Assembly (NCBI RefSeq): GCF_028416575.1
Contig: NZ_JAMQKB010000008.1
Span: 62,001-126,000, forward strand
Length of the DNA: 64,000 nt
DNA from: Terrihalobacillus insolitus
GTDB lineage: Bacteria > Bacillota > Bacilli > Bacillales > Amphibacillaceae
Direction of reading: 5' to 3'
A program made the translations under genes and the position numbers. Positions 1-9,319 of the stretch are shown here, piece by piece (position 1 is the first letter of the stretch; each line of letters opens with the position of its first letter). The notes under the pieces were generated by a model. It saw nothing but the letters and a program-made list of their open reading frames with translations, searched no databases and had not been told where the DNA came from.

Positions 1-750
1 CTGATCAACTGCTAGCTTCACACCAGTCATAAAAGATTCTCGATGGAACGAGTCGTGTTTAATCGTTAAGTTTTCACCAGGGCCACCGAAGACAACTTCC
101 TGATGGGCAACAAGTCCAGGTAAGCGCACACTATGGATATGCATTCCATCTATTTCTGCTCCACGAGCACCAGACAGTGTTTCTTGTTCATTTGGATGTC
201 CCTGTTTTTTCGGTTCACGTACCTCCTGAATCAGTTGTGCTGTTTTTACTGCTGTTCCAGAAGGCGCGTCTAACTTGTGATCATGGTGACGTTCGATAAT
301 CTCTACATCAGGGAAATATTTTGCCGCCCATTTTGAAAACTGCATCATTAACACAGCACCAATGGCGAAGTTTGGTGCAATTACCGCCCCAATTCCTTTA
401 TCTTCAGCTAGTCCAGTTAATTCATCAATCTGTTGTTTCGTAAAACCAGTCGTTCCAACAACTGGACGTACACCATTTTCAATTGCTAATTTTGTATGTA
501 GAAAACCAACCTTTGGGGTCGTTAAATCAATAAGTACATCCGGATTCACCGATTGGATACATGTCTCAATGTCATCAAAAATAATGGCATCAAAGGAAGG
601 AAGTTCATCGACATCCTGTACTCTTTTTCCTGCGTTTTTTCGGTCAATACAACCAACTAATTCTAAGTCATTTGCTTTTTCTATCATCCTTAGAGCTTCA
701 CTTCCCATTTTGCCACGGGGTCCTGCAACAATTACTTTAATTCTACTCAT
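1..750 (-). CDS. dapB: 4-hydroxy-tetrahydrodipicolinate reductase, 3' end cut by the window edge
   Basis: Reduces the DapA product to tetrahydrodipicolinate with NAD(P)H in the diaminopimelate/lysine pathway, which also supplies spore dipicolinate. The first 250 codons are visible. The N-terminal nucleotide-binding loop reads AGPRGKMG. The catalytic/substrate motif [15 protein letters not shown] lies near residues 153-167. B. subtilis DapB is about 267 residues, so roughly the last 15-20 are outside the window. ATG codons stand at 753 and 750; the one at 750 is better spaced from the GAGGAGG ribosome site. The start overlaps the end of ypjD by 8 bases, so the two are probably translated together, as in B. 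subtilis. Confidence 0.97.
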   Translation of the reverse strand, partial: MSRIKVIVAGPRGKMGSEALRMIEKANDLELVGCIDRKNAGKRVQDVDELPSFDAIIFDDIETCIQSVNPDVLIDLTTPKVGFLHTKLAIENGVRPVVGTTGFTKQQIDELTGLAEDKGIGAVIAPNFAIGAVLMMQFSKWAAKYFPDVEIIERHHDHKLDAPSGTAVKTAQLIQEVREPKKQGHPNEQETLSGARGAEIDGMHIHSVRLPGLVAHQEVVFGGPGENLTIKHDSFHRESFMTGVKLAVDQ

Positions 751-1093
751 CATTTGCCTCCTCGTCTACTCTTGTCCAACGATCTTTATCTCTTGTTTCA
801 AATTTTAACATAGAGCGTTCAAACGCTTCAGATATACTTATGTTAAGGGAATTAGCAAAGCAAACCATGACAAACAATAAATCGCCAAGTTCTTCCTCTA
901 ACGTGTTTGGATCTTCAGACTCTTTTTTTTGCTTTTCTCCGTAATAATGATTGACCTCCCTTGCCATTTCCCCCACTTCCTCTGTTAATCTAGCCATCAT
1001 ACTCAAAGGGGAAAAGTAACCTTCTTCAAATTGGGAAATATAATCGTCCACCCTTGCTTGCATCTTCTGTGTTGAATAGGTATTTTCTTTCAT
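743..1093 (-). CDS. ypjD: MazG-type nucleotide pyrophosphohydrolase YpjD
   Basis: A 116-residue all-alpha NTP pyrophosphohydrolase of the MazG superfamily. It shows the two metal-binding helices: EEVGE near residue 37 and [10 protein letters not shown] near residue 65. The family hydrolyses nucleoside triphosphates, often non-canonical ones, to monophosphates; the substrate here is unknown. ATG start with AGGAG about 10 bases upstream. It immediately precedes dapB, the same order as B. subtilis ypjD-dapB. Confidence 0.93.
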   Translation of the reverse strand: MKENTYSTQKMQARVDDYISQFEEGYFSPLSMMARLTEEVGEMAREVNHYYGEKQKKESEDPNTLEEELGDLLFVMVCFANSLNISISEAFERSMLKFETRDKDRWTRVDEEANDE

Positions 1094-1115
1094 AAAAATG
1101 ATACTCCTTTTAGAG

Positions 1116-1264
1116 GTTGTTCAAAAAGTCATCAAATGATAAGCGGCGCATCTCTTCGTTGGCTTGTTTTTCCGTTACTCACGTATTAAAAGCATACGTT
1201 CCGTTACTCAAAACTACGCCGCCTCGATCTGCTTGCTTCTAATTTGCCGACTTTTGGACACATA
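1116..1264 (+). repeat. MITE-like element, copy A (149 bp)
   Basis: Intergenic element whose ends are inverted repeats: GTTGTTCAAAAAGTC on the left, and a right end related to GACTTTTTGAACACG but missing one T. It is flanked by an exact 9-bp direct duplication, CTTTTAGAG, at 1107-1115 and 1265-1273. The interior shares TCATCAAATGATAAG and CTTGCTTCTAATTTGCCG with the other copies. The middle carries an inverted pair around CGTATTAAAAGCATACG. No coding capacity. Confidence 0.85.
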
Positions 1265-1273
1265 CTTTTAGAG

Positions 1274-1290
1274 GTTGTTCAAAAAGTTTA
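1274..1290 (+). repeat. Solo end of the MITE-like element
   Basis: GTTGTTCAAAAAGTT directly follows the right target duplication of copy A and is preceded by AGAG. It is a lone terminal repeat without a partner. Copy A therefore probably inserted into or beside an older, decayed copy. Confidence 0.6.
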
Positions 1291-1422
1291 AAATCCTTAT
1301 CTTTCCTTAATGGTAGCGAAAAGGCGGAATTTTGACAAATTATTTATCCTATTTCATACGATAAGTATTGTTTTAAATCATAATACGCTCCTTTTTGTAT
1401 GCAAATGTGCTAACTTATCATT

Positions 1423-1450
1423 TTGTAACTTGTTGAGCATCCACTATAAT
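1423..1450 (+). promoter_or_regulatory. Probable sigma-A promoter of ypjC
   Basis: TTGTAA at 1423-1428 and TATAAT at 1445-1450 with a 16-base spacer, ending 31 bases before the ypjC start codon. Confidence 0.7.
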
Positions 1451-1481
1451 AGATAGGATGATTCAATTGGAGGTGCCATTC

Positions 1482-2357
1482 ATGTCCATTTTCGGTTTGA
1501 AATTTAAAAATATTTTTTTCATTTTGTTCGGATCCGCCATATTTGCTTTCGGAATTGTCCATTTTAACATGCAGAACAATCTAGGTGAAGGAGGATTTAC
1601 TGGAATTACCTTACTCTTTTATTTTCTTTGGGGATGGGATCCAGCTATAACGAACATTTTATTAAATCTTCCGGTGTTTTTAATTGGGTGGAAATATCTG
1701 GGGCGTCAAACGTTTATATATACGATCATTGGCACGTTTGCTGTATCCATTTTTCTAAGCATATTTCAAATGGATCCTTTTCCAACTAATTTACAATCGG
1801 ATATGACACTAGTAGCATTGTTTGCAGGTGTATCAATAGGAGCAGGCTTAGGAATCATTTTTCGATATGGTGGAACAACTGGTGGTGTCGATATCATTGC
1901 GAGGATCGTTCATAAGTATGTCGGCTGGAGTATGGGTAAAACGATGTTTCTGTTTGATGCGGTTGTCATTGTTACGTCCGTCTTTACAATACTTGAATTG
2001 GTACAAGGCATGTACACATTAGTAGCTGTTTACATCGGAGCTAGAGTGATTGATTTTATTCAAGAAGGCGCATATGCCGCAAGAGGAGCTACGATTATTT
2101 CTGCAAGGAGTCAGAATATAGCACAACGAATAAACAAAGAGATGGATCGTGGTGTAACGGTTTTACAAGGAAAAGGAAGCTACACAGGCCAAAGTCGTGA
2201 TGTATTATACTGTATTGTAGGACGTAATGAAATCGTTAAATTAAAAACGATCATCCACACCATAGATCCACATGCATTTGTCGCCCTTCATACTGTTCAT
2301 GATGTACTTGGGGAAGGCTTTACACTGGATGAAAATAAAAAACCATTATCTGATTAA
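1482..2357 (+). CDS. ypjC: YitT-family membrane protein YpjC
   Basis: A 291-residue membrane protein: five to six hydrophobic segments (YitT domain), then a soluble C-terminal DUF2179 domain of about 80 residues starting near RGATIISARS. Family members are thought to be transporters or sensors of unknown substrate. I chose ATG 1482 because GGAGG sits 8 bases upstream at 1469-1473; an ATG at 1458 has no ribosome site. It lies on the opposite strand to its neighbours, whereas in B. subtilis ypjC is co-oriented with ypjD. It therefore has its own promoter and ends at a bidirectional terminator. Confidence 0.9.
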   Translation: MSIFGLKFKNIFFILFGSAIFAFGIVHFNMQNNLGEGGFTGITLLFYFLWGWDPAITNILLNLPVFLIGWKYLGRQTFIYTIIGTFAVSIFLSIFQMDPFPTNLQSDMTLVALFAGVSIGAGLGIIFRYGGTTGGVDIIARIVHKYVGWSMGKTMFLFDAVVIVTSVFTILELVQGMYTLVAVYIGARVIDFIQEGAYAARGATIISARSQNIAQRINKEMDRGVTVLQGKGSYTGQSRDVLYCIVGRNEIVKLKTIIHTIDPHAFVALHTVHDVLGEGFTLDENKKPLSD

Positions 2358-2417
2358 CAAGCATCTATTCAGAAAAACACATGAATCATGCATCATATTC
2401 AATGTTAAAATTACAAT

Positions 2418-2456
2418 AAAAAGACCCTTTTCCAGTAGCTTGAAAAGGGTCTTTTT
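2418..2456. terminator. Bidirectional intrinsic terminator
   Basis: A 15-bp stem (arms 2418-2432 and 2442-2456, core AAAAAGACCCTTTTC) with T-runs readable on both strands. It lies between convergent ypjC and the zinc metallopeptidase gene. Confidence 0.92.
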
Positions 2457-2461
2457 ATTTT

Positions 2462-3142
2462 TTATTCGTCTGCCATCGTAAACATTAAGATAAATCGAAT
2501 CAGTTCTGCAACGGCAACAAGAGCTGCTGCAACATAGGTTAAAGCTGCCGCATTTAGAACTTTCTTCGTTTCTCTTTCTTCATTGTTTCGAATAACACCG
2601 CTTGACACCAGCTGTGCCATAGCCCGATTAGAGGCGTTAAACTCGACCGGTAATGTCACCAATTGGAATAATACAGCGACGGACATGAATACGATGCCGA
2701 TCAGAACCAAGTTCATCATGGAAAACAAGAATCCACCAATAATTAAAAAAATGGACATATTGGATCCAATATTAGCAGCAGGCACTAATGCATGTCTAAA
2801 CCGAAGAAAAGCATATGCTTCCGCATCCTGCATTGCATGTCCTACTTCGTGTGCAGCAACTGCTGAAGCTGCCATTGAATGGCCATGATAATTATCACTC
2901 GATAGCCGAACAACTTTTTTTCTTGGGTCGTAATGGTCGGACAGCATTCCTTTTGTTTCCTCTATACGAACAGTATATAAACCGTTATCATCTAAAATTT
3001 TTCGAGCAACTTGAGCACCAGTCATATAAGAAGAGTTAGCAACCTTAGAATACTTCTTATACGTTTTCTTTACCTTTGATTGCGCCCAAATCGGGATAAT
3101 GATCAGAAGTGCAAGATAAATAACATAAGCACCCAACGACAT
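2462..3142 (-). CDS. YugP-family neutral zinc metallopeptidase
   Basis: A 226-residue membrane-anchored protein with an N-terminal hydrophobic segment, the zinc-protease motif HEVGH and further hydrophobic helices in the C-terminal half. This matches the YugP/zinc-metallopeptidase-2 family; its physiological substrate is unknown. Start ATG 3142 has GGAGG 7 bases upstream; the in-frame ATG 6 bases earlier is too close to that site. B. subtilis has its YugP elsewhere, so its position next to ypjB is a lineage-specific arrangement. Confidence 0.88.
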   Translation of the reverse strand: MSLGAYVIYLALLIIIPIWAQSKVKKTYKKYSKVANSSYMTGAQVARKILDDNGLYTVRIEETKGMLSDHYDPRKKVVRLSSDNYHGHSMAASAVAAHEVGHAMQDAEAYAFLRFRHALVPAANIGSNMSIFLIIGGFLFSMMNLVLIGIVFMSVAVLFQLVTLPVEFNASNRAMAQLVSSGVIRNNEERETKKVLNAAALTYVAAALVAVAELIRFILMFTMADE

Positions 3143-3208
3143 ATACATTCCTCCATTTTTCATGTATATATTACCTATGGTCAATTATAGTCAGATTTGA
3201 TGCAATAG

Positions 3209-3979
3209 TCAACTGTTCTTCTCGGTTTTCCTTTTTTTATTTTTGTTTCCTTTATATTTTTTCCAGCCTACATAACTTAATGTGAGGGTAATAAAGCCAC
3301 CCACTATGAATAGCACCATTACAAAAGTAGAGCTTTCCTTTTCTGTTGTTACAGAACTTGTTACATCCAACAATTTTGTTTGTCGGAATGCTTCTTTTAC
3401 TGCTGTTTGACTAACTTTATTACTATTTGTTTGCAATTGTTGATAAACAGATGCTATTTGTTCATACTCCACATCATTTAAGGTCACAACTAGAACTGGA
3501 GATATAATTTCCCAATAGGTGATCACTTCATCCACCTTCGTTTGGGAAATCTGATCTGTGTCATTCACAATGGCTGATAGTTTATTCGTTAATTCAGATT
3601 GCCAATTCTTCCACACTGGACTTACCCCATCTGATGTCACTGCATCTAATACCAATGTTAGTGATACAGCACTTTGATACAATTGTTGCTCGTTTACTGG
3701 TGATGCATTTAATTGTTGTCTATTTTGTTCATATAAAAGAGAAAGCGTTTGATTCTCTTCGTTGTTCTCTTTATTGTTTTCTACATTCACAATTTTATCT
3801 TTATGTTTCGTAAGTATTTTAACTGCTGCATCGTATCTTTTATCTTCAATTAAGCGTAAATACTGAAAAATAGTAGAACGAATATCTTTATGTTCTGCAC
3901 GAACGGTACTAGTGAAAATTTGAGTCCCTATGCCCAACATAAACAACAGTATCAACATGACTCTCCACTTTCGTCTCAT
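3209..3979 (-). CDS. ypjB: Sporulation protein YpjB family
   Basis: A 256-residue protein with an N-terminal signal or anchor segment (VMLILLFMLGIGTQIF), a mostly helical extracytoplasmic domain and a C-terminal membrane segment (FVMVLFIVGGFITLTLSYVG) followed by a lysine-rich tail. It corresponds to YpjB, annotated as a sporulation protein, with no biochemical role established. I chose ATG 3979 because AGGGG lies 6-7 bases upstream; ATGs further upstream lack a site. It sits between ypjA and the metallopeptidase. Confidence 0.8.
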   Translation of the reverse strand: MRRKWRVMLILLFMLGIGTQIFTSTVRAEHKDIRSTIFQYLRLIEDKRYDAAVKILTKHKDKIVNVENNKENNEENQTLSLLYEQNRQQLNASPVNEQQLYQSAVSLTLVLDAVTSDGVSPVWKNWQSELTNKLSAIVNDTDQISQTKVDEVITYWEIISPVLVVTLNDVEYEQIASVYQQLQTNSNKVSQTAVKEAFRQTKLLDVTSSVTTEKESSTFVMVLFIVGGFITLTLSYVGWKKYKGNKNKKRKTEKNS

Positions 3980-4039
3980 AGAGATCCCCTCTTTCATACA
4001 TTCTCTAAACAATGTATGAAAGATTAGACAAGTTTAGAC

Positions 4040-4627
4040 CTAAGATCTATAGGAATACTCCAACCGTTTTCGGACGGTTAGATAATAAGCAAGCGCGATG
4101 GACACGATACTTAGCCAAAAAGTAAAATAACCAATTTCATTCATATAATCATTGAGAGAGGAATAAACGGGCATCATGTCAAAAACGTAATCAATAATGT
4201 CGTTATGTAATGTCCAAATACTAGCAACAACTAAATGACGGATCTTAATTGCATAATATGGTGCATATAATAGTCCCTGAATCGCCATTGCTCCATGTGA
4301 TACGATCAACATATACGCTTCCCATGGCAGGGAACCATTGACAATAAAGGTCAATCCATTCATAACAACTGCCCAAATCCCGTATTTAAATAGTGTAATG
4401 ATTGCTAGTGCTTCCACGTACGGAGCGTTTTTACCGACTATAAAGAAAAACAAGAAAATTGTAAAAAACAAACTAGCAGTTGGACTATCTGGAACAAATA
4501 ACAAAAATTGCACGGGTGTATTGCTTAATTGGTATCCATACCATAGATAACCGTAAATCGTCCCAAATAAATTGACTAGCAATAACACAAATAAAAATCT
4601 ACGGTCCAGTAGTATTTTGTGTATCAT
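4040..4627 (-). CDS. ypjA: DUF1405 membrane protein YpjA
   Basis: A 195-residue integral membrane protein with about six hydrophobic helices, matching YpjA (DUF1405). Function unknown. The conserved position just downstream of qcrC may suggest a link to the respiratory chain, but a terminator-like hairpin separates them. ATG start with AAAGGA about 8 bases upstream. Confidence 0.85.
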   Translation of the reverse strand: MIHKILLDRRFLFVLLLVNLFGTIYGYLWYGYQLSNTPVQFLLFVPDSPTASLFFTIFLFFFIVGKNAPYVEALAIITLFKYGIWAVVMNGLTFIVNGSLPWEAYMLIVSHGAMAIQGLLYAPYYAIKIRHLVVASIWTLHNDIIDYVFDMMPVYSSLNDYMNEIGYFTFWLSIVSIALAYYLTVRKRLEYSYRS

Positions 4628-4677
4628 TTAACGATCCTTTCCGGCTTATATTCGTGTGATGCCATTAAATTTGAAAA

Positions 4678-4701
4678 CCCCCAACAGCAAAACTGCGGGG
4701 G
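4678..4701 (-). terminator. Terminator of qcrABC
   Basis: On the minus strand a CCCCC-GCAG / CTGTT-GGGGG imperfect hairpin is followed by TTTTC. It lies in the 107-base gap between qcrC and ypjA. Confidence 0.65.
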
Positions 4702-4734
4702 TATGGAAATACAATCATTAATTCAAACGTTTCG

Positions 4735-5511
4735 TTACTCATCAGCTTGTTCGTTTACAGACACAATAAATTCTGCTAACTGCTGTAGCTCTTCATCTGA
4801 ACCCTTAAATTGACCTGACGGCATGTCACCAGTTCCTTCGACTGCAATTTTCTTGATCTCTTCTACGGAGTAGTCAACACCAATTAATGTCGGTCCAACT
4901 CCGCCTTGTAAGTTATCTCCATGACAAGAAACACAACTCTTGTTAAAAACCGCATAGCCGTCTGATTCTTTATCAATCTCTACTTCAGGTTGTAGGACTG
5001 GCTTATTTTGTTCCGTACGTGTTTCCCAATCAACTTCTGCCACTGACTCATAAGTCAACCAAATAACAGAGGTAATAGCCAATAACATAATACCTGTTGT
5101 AATTGGTCTTTTAACCGGGCGTCGCTGAGATCCCTTGTCTAAGAATGGCGCAAGTAGAAGTGCACCAAACGCAAGTCCTGGAGCAACAATTGCTCCTATT
5201 AAAACGTAGTTCCCACCAGCAAATTCATATTTTAAAAACTGATATAAAAACAAGAAATACCAGTCCGGTAAAGGAATATAGGTGGTGTCAGTCGGATCAG
5301 CCATTTTTTCAAGTGGTGCTGGTTCCGCTAAGGTCATTACTAGAAACCCTACTAAAAACACAGCACCAACGAGCCATTCTTTTAAAAGAAAGTTAGGCCA
5401 AAACGCTTCCGTTCTACCAGGATATTCAGAGTAGTCTTTTGGTATGTTAGGCTGTCGATCAGCTTTTATCCGTGAGTCACCAACGAACTTCATGCCTTTT
5501 CCCTTGTGCAC
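4735..5511 (-). CDS. qcrC: Menaquinol:cytochrome c reductase, cytochrome b/c subunit
   Basis: A 258-residue fusion. Three membrane helices correspond to the C-terminal half of cytochrome b (subunit IV, with PDWYFLFLYQ near residue 83), followed by an extracytoplasmic cytochrome c domain. The heme c site CVSCH is at residues 193-197, and GDMPSGQF supplies a probable Met ligand. It passes electrons from menaquinol through QcrA to cytochrome c. The start is GTG with GGAGG 7 bases upstream. It is last in qcrABC, 32 bases from qcrB. Its heme attachment needs a c-type maturation system, yet resABC is absent from the res locus in this window. Confidence 0.97.
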   Translation of the reverse strand: MHKGKGMKFVGDSRIKADRQPNIPKDYSEYPGRTEAFWPNFLLKEWLVGAVFLVGFLVMTLAEPAPLEKMADPTDTTYIPLPDWYFLFLYQFLKYEFAGGNYVLIGAIVAPGLAFGALLLAPFLDKGSQRRPVKRPITTGIMLLAITSVIWLTYESVAEVDWETRTEQNKPVLQPEVEIDKESDGYAVFNKSCVSCHGDNLQGGVGPTLIGVDYSVEEIKKIAVEGTGDMPSGQFKGSDEELQQLAEFIVSVNEQADE

Positions 5512-5543
5512 AGCTTTCCCTCCTTTTCAACTATATGTTGGAA

Positions 5544-6218
5544 TTAAAGTGGTCCTGAAATTCCTTGTTTTCGTATCATGATAAAGTGAACTGCCATTAA
5601 TCCAAACAGTGCTGCTGGTAAAAAGAATACATGAATGGCAAAGAACCTCGTTAATGTTTGTGCACCGACGATGTCTGCATCACCAGATAGTAGTATTTTT
5701 ACAGAATCACCAATAAACGGGGTTGTCTCTGCAATTTGCAGACCAACTTGAGTTGCAAAATACGCTTTATTATCCCAAGGGAGTAAATAACCTGTAAAAC
5801 CTAACCCAAGCATTACAAAAAACAATAGTACACCAACAATCCAATTCAACTCACGTGGTTTTTTGTATGCACCTTGGAAAAATACTCGCAATGTATGTAG
5901 AAACAACATTACAATAACAACACTCGCACCCCAATGGTGCATCCCGCGTACAATTTGACCAGATGCTACTTCTGACTGCAGGTAATAGACTGATTTCCAT
6001 GCATTTTCAATATCTGGGACGTAATACATTGTTAAAAACATCCCTGAAAGAATCTGAATGACTGTTACAAAAAACGTAAGGCCACCAAAACAGTAGACAA
6101 ATGCAGAAAAGTGATGTGCTGGGTTCACATGTTCTGGTACTTCATGATCCGCTATATCTCGCCATAAAGGCGTAATATCCATACGTTCGTCAACCCAGTC
6201 GTAAATTTTTTGCATCAT
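5544..6218 (-). CDS. qcrB: Menaquinol:cytochrome c reductase, cytochrome b6 subunit
   Basis: A 224-residue, four-helix cytochrome b. Heme-ligand histidines are visible in HHWGASVVIVMLFLH and in the fourth helix (AIHVFFLP, VHFIMI). Cys43 (FVYCFGG) matches the residue that covalently binds heme c(i) in B. subtilis QcrB. It oxidises menaquinol in the membrane. ATG 6218 is followed by a second ATG; numbering from the first puts the cysteine at 43 as in B. subtilis. Nearly collinear with B. subtilis QcrB along its whole length. Confidence 0.97.
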   Translation of the reverse strand: MMQKIYDWVDERMDITPLWRDIADHEVPEHVNPAHHFSAFVYCFGGLTFFVTVIQILSGMFLTMYYVPDIENAWKSVYYLQSEVASGQIVRGMHHWGASVVIVMLFLHTLRVFFQGAYKKPRELNWIVGVLLFFVMLGLGFTGYLLPWDNKAYFATQVGLQIAETTPFIGDSVKILLSGDADIVGAQTLTRFFAIHVFFLPAALFGLMAVHFIMIRKQGISGPL

Positions 6219-6222
6219 ATTA

Positions 6223-6732
6223 TTACGCCCCCTTTCTAGAAATAGCTTTTCCGAGATATAACGTGCCGTCTTTTACATCTTGATCATATACGGCTAGTGG
6301 TGCTGGCGGTGGAAGACCTGGTACGTTTACCCCATTTTTGTAGTAGCGCCCACCATGACATGGACAGTAATATTGATTTGGATATTCTTCGTTTCCTTCC
6401 CATGAAACAGTACAACCAAGGTGCGTACATATAGGTGACAGTGCTAATATACTATCATCTTCTTGTATAAATACCCACGCTGTTTTTGTAACCTTTGATT
6501 CATACCATGCGTCAACTTGATCAATTTCCCAATCAAATCGTTGAGGTTCAGTTGTTAACTTGTCAACCTCGACAACGGCAACCAAATCACCGCTCTTTTT
6601 TGGTTGGAGTACTGGATCAACCGCCATTCGTATCATAGGTGTAAGCATTCCTGCTGCCATGAATCCCCCTACACCTGTTAGTGTATAGTTCAAAAATTGA
6701 CGACGGGATACTTGCTGTTTTTTTTCGCTCAT
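6223..6732 (-). CDS. qcrA: Menaquinol:cytochrome c reductase, Rieske iron-sulfur subunit
   Basis: A 169-residue Rieske protein. The N-terminus carries a twin-arginine motif (SRRQFLN) and one hydrophobic helix. The [2Fe-2S] ligands are in CTHLGC (Cys102, His104) and CPCHGG (Cys123, His126), with Cys107 and Cys125 placed for the usual disulfide. First gene of qcrABC, 4 bases upstream of qcrB, with a strong GGGGG ribosome site. Confidence 0.97.
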   Translation of the reverse strand: MSEKKQQVSRRQFLNYTLTGVGGFMAAGMLTPMIRMAVDPVLQPKKSGDLVAVVEVDKLTTEPQRFDWEIDQVDAWYESKVTKTAWVFIQEDDSILALSPICTHLGCTVSWEGNEEYPNQYYCPCHGGRYYKNGVNVPGLPPPAPLAVYDQDVKDGTLYLGKAISRKGA

Positions 6733-6799
6733 AAGTTTACCCCCCTCTATGCGTTATTCCACGTTTAATATAATTTATACAGTTTACTAGGACATAACT

Positions 6800-6828
6800 A
6801 TGATAGCGTAATCTTATTGTGTGGTCAA
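6800..6828 (-). promoter_or_regulatory. Probable sigma-A promoter of qcrABC
   Basis: Minus-strand TTGACC (6823-6828) and TATCAT (6800-6805) with a 17-base spacer, about 70 bases upstream of qcrA. Confidence 0.65.
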
Positions 6829-6860
6829 TCCTATAAGCTTGAAACGAGCAAAATTTACGA

Positions 6861-7319
6861 TCACCAATAAGACAAAATAAGCTCCGTTAATTGGGATGTT
6901 TGTTGTTTTAATAAATCCTTTGTTTCTTGTGAATGTATATCACCAGTTTGTATGGCAGGTATCCAGATAATGGTTCCATCTAAGTTTTTTTCGTGTTTTT
7001 TCCATTGGGGATCAAAAGTAAAAAAGAAAATATGCTTTGGTTCATTTTCTTTTATTCCATCCACCCATGTTTTTAGCCGTTCAGCTTCCGATATTTTATT
7101 TGCTGAAGCTAAATACGTATAGATCGGCGACAAATAAATTCGACCTTTAAACTGCACTTCCACTTCTTGGCTGAATCGGTTTAATAGCTCACCTTGAAAA
7201 GCCTGTTTCACCAATTCTTCGTTACCCGCCAGAACAACCGGCATTAATGGGATAAGTACAGTATCCACATATTCTTTGGCGCCTATGTATTGTTCCATAT
7301 CTTTTTTACTCCATTGCAT
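6861..7319 (-). CDS. ypiF: DUF2487 protein YpiF
   Basis: A 152-residue soluble protein of unknown function, matching YpiF (DUF2487), which in B. subtilis also lies between ypiB and qcrA. No catalytic motif is evident. The C-terminal half is rich in aromatic residues (HIFFFTFDPQWKKHEK). ATG start with GGAGG 6 bases upstream. The 128-base gap to qcrA holds a separate promoter, so it is not obviously cotranscribed with qcr. Confidence 0.82.
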   Translation of the reverse strand: MQWSKKDMEQYIGAKEYVDTVLIPLMPVVLAGNEELVKQAFQGELLNRFSQEVEVQFKGRIYLSPIYTYLASANKISEAERLKTWVDGIKENEPKHIFFFTFDPQWKKHEKNLDGTIIWIPAIQTGDIHSQETKDLLKQQTSQLTELILSYW

Positions 7320-7370
7320 GTTTTCCCTCCTTTTCTTATTCTTTAACTATTTTATCGAAAATATAACAAA

Positions 7371-7402
7371 AAGAAAACTTACCAACAAAAATCGGCAAGT
7401 TT
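7371..7402 (-). terminator. Terminator of the aromatic operon
   Basis: GAAAACTTGCC pairs with GGTAAGTTTTC on the minus strand, followed by TTTTTGTT. It ends the transcript that runs from aroC through reoY. Confidence 0.85.
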
Positions 7403-7412
7403 TCTTCATTTC

Positions 7413-7422
7413 TTTGAACAAC
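7413..7422 (-). repeat. Solo MITE end behind reoY
   Basis: TTTGAACAAC followed by CTCT, the same end and flank as the full elements, lies 6 bases after the reoY stop codon and next to the terminator. Confidence 0.5.
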
Positions 7423-7427
7423 CTCTT

Positions 7428-7994
7428 TTATTTAGGATCATCCATCTTAAAGCGCTTTTCCAATTCCTTAAGTTGAATAGACAGTTGTTTAAAATGAACT
7501 TTTTCACGGTTGTCAAGGGCGTGGTTAATTTTCTCTTGGATTTTTTCCTTTTGATAATGAAACAAAGAATAATCTAACAGTCTTTTAGCAAGTCTTTGAT
7601 CAGCATCCGTTATAAAAAAATCGTCTGGTAAAAAGGGATTGTCTTCCAGAACAGCGACATATGACGCACACTGTTGAGCATCTTTAAAATTTAATTGGAT
7701 GTAAATTGGATCTTCTTTGTTTAACCGAATATCATGAAAAGACTTTTCTGCATCCGTCGTCACGATATTGTTTTTATAAAAACGAAATGGTGGATCATCC
7801 GAACAATGTGTTGAGATTATAATACCGCGCGGACAGAAACGAGCTTCCCGTATAAAATGTACCTTTTCTAATAACGAATCATGATTAATTAAATAATTTA
7901 ATATCCAAACACTTTCTCGTCTTTTCAGTTGGTAATGGCTAAGAAACCAACGAATAAACTCCTTTTTATCTCTAATTGAAACAGGCGTATTCAC
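7428..7994 (-). CDS. reoY: ReoY (YpiB, UPF0302) regulator of MurA turnover
   Basis: A 188-residue protein collinear with B. subtilis YpiB/ReoY ([26 protein letters not shown] at the N-terminus). In Bacillus and Listeria, ReoY works with ReoM and ClpCP in controlled degradation of MurA at the first step of peptidoglycan synthesis. I chose GTG 7994, which has GGAGG 8 bases upstream and matches the B. subtilis N-terminus. A longer reading from 8054 would run into ypiA and lacks a ribosome site. Last gene of the aromatic operon. Confidence 0.9.
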   Translation of the reverse strand: MNTPVSIRDKKEFIRWFLSHYQLKRRESVWILNYLINHDSLLEKVHFIREARFCPRGIIISTHCSDDPPFRFYKNNIVTTDAEKSFHDIRLNKEDPIYIQLNFKDAQQCASYVAVLEDNPFLPDDFFITDADQRLAKRLLDYSLFHYQKEKIQEKINHALDNREKVHFKQLSIQLKELEKRFKMDDPK

Positions 7995-8028
7995 ATGATA
8001 GCCCTCCTTTGTAAAAAGAGAGTTACGT

Positions 8029-9294
8029 TCAAAAAGTATCTTCGTGTTCACCAAGTCGACTTACGTATTCTTCTGTTTCATGGTCTGTCGGTTCTACTTG
8101 TAAATAATGCAAGAAAACCTTTTTCGCTTCCTTTACATTCCCCTCCTCTACTAAAAAGTATCCAAACTCCTTCAAGAAATCACTATCATCTTTGAAATTA
8201 TTGTATGCATCCATATACATGTTTAATGCATGTGAAAAAGACTCTATTTCACGATAGGCTTTAGCAAGCTCCCATTTGTATAATGGATCATCCTCTCCTA
8301 GTTCCACAACATGTGACAACAAATCAGCAATAGCTTCATAATCCCCTGCCTTTTTATATTTCTCTACAAGAAATAAAACGGCTTCCTTATATCCTGGATC
8401 CAAAGCAATTGCTTCTTTTATCAACCTTTCACTTTCTAGGTCTTTGCCTAACCGATGTGCCAATGTTCCTGAGTAATGGTATAATTCCTTGTTAAATTGA
8501 TCCATTTTTAATCCTTTACTAGCTGTTTCCATCGCCTCCTGCACGAATCCCTCCGTTTCATACGCCTTTGCAAGGTATAAATAAACGGATTGGTAGTTCG
8601 GATCAATATCCATTAGCTGCTCCCATATTTTTATTGCTATATCGCGTCGGTTGGCTTGTTCTGCAGTAAATCCATATTTAAATAATACATCTGGATTCTG
8701 ACTATCGGACTCTTGATAGTAAGTAAGTGCTCTCTCAAAATCCCCACTAGCTGCATATGCTTCCGCTAGTCTATAAGAAACATCAATATCTCCAATCACT
8801 CGTGACAGCTCAAATACTTTTTCATAATAAGGAATCGCCTTAACATACTCTCCAATCGAAAATGCTAACTCACCTAAAGCAAAATCGACTATAGGCTCTG
8901 TGGTGTCAACTTGCTTTGCTGCTAAAAGCTTCTGTTCGGCTACTTCAAACAATCCTTGAGCCTGATACAAATCTGCTAATTGAATGAGTGCTTCTACATA
9001 TTCCTCGTCCCCTTGTTGGAACTGATTTAATAGATCTATAGCCTGATCGTCTTCCTCTAAATCAATGTGTATGTCTGCTAACATCATCTTTAGTTCTGTT
9101 TCGTTCGGATAATGTTGCGCCAAGTCTTCAATAATGGTTTTTGCCTCCTCCAGCATCCCCCATTTCATATATAACTCAGCAATCGTAAATTTCTCCTCTT
9201 CATTCGCTTGTGGGAGAAAAGATTCTAAGTGGCGTAGTGCTTCCTTTGTTTTGTCTTGTTCCATGAATTGGATTGCTTCATATATTTCTTCCAC
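8029..9294 (-). CDS. ypiA: TPR-repeat protein YpiA
   Basis: A 421-residue soluble protein built almost wholly of tetratricopeptide repeats. Repeated 34-residue helix pairs such as [20 protein letters not shown] and [19 protein letters not shown] run from residue 1 to about 410. TPR arrays act as protein-binding scaffolds; YpiA has no assigned enzyme activity. Start is GTG with AAGGG 10 bases upstream. It lies between the uncharacterised 9320 gene and reoY, matching the B. subtilis aroE-ypiA-ypiB order except for that extra gene. Confidence 0.9.
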   Translation of the reverse strand: MEEIYEAIQFMEQDKTKEALRHLESFLPQANEEEKFTIAELYMKWGMLEEAKTIIEDLAQHYPNETELKMMLADIHIDLEEDDQAIDLLNQFQQGDEEYVEALIQLADLYQAQGLFEVAEQKLLAAKQVDTTEPIVDFALGELAFSIGEYVKAIPYYEKVFELSRVIGDIDVSYRLAEAYAASGDFERALTYYQESDSQNPDVLFKYGFTAEQANRRDIAIKIWEQLMDIDPNYQSVYLYLAKAYETEGFVQEAMETASKGLKMDQFNKELYHYSGTLAHRLGKDLESERLIKEAIALDPGYKEAVLFLVEKYKKAGDYEAIADLLSHVVELGEDDPLYKWELAKAYREIESFSHALNMYMDAYNNFKDDSDFLKEFGYFLVEEGNVKEAKKVFLHYLQVEPTDHETEEYVSRLGEHEDTF

Positions 9295-9319
9295 GTAACA
9301 TCATCCCTTCTAAAGGTGT

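Noticed and set aside
2272..2481. A 69-codon frame overlapping the end of ypjC
   Set aside because: It is an alternate-frame shadow of ypjC that runs through the terminator.
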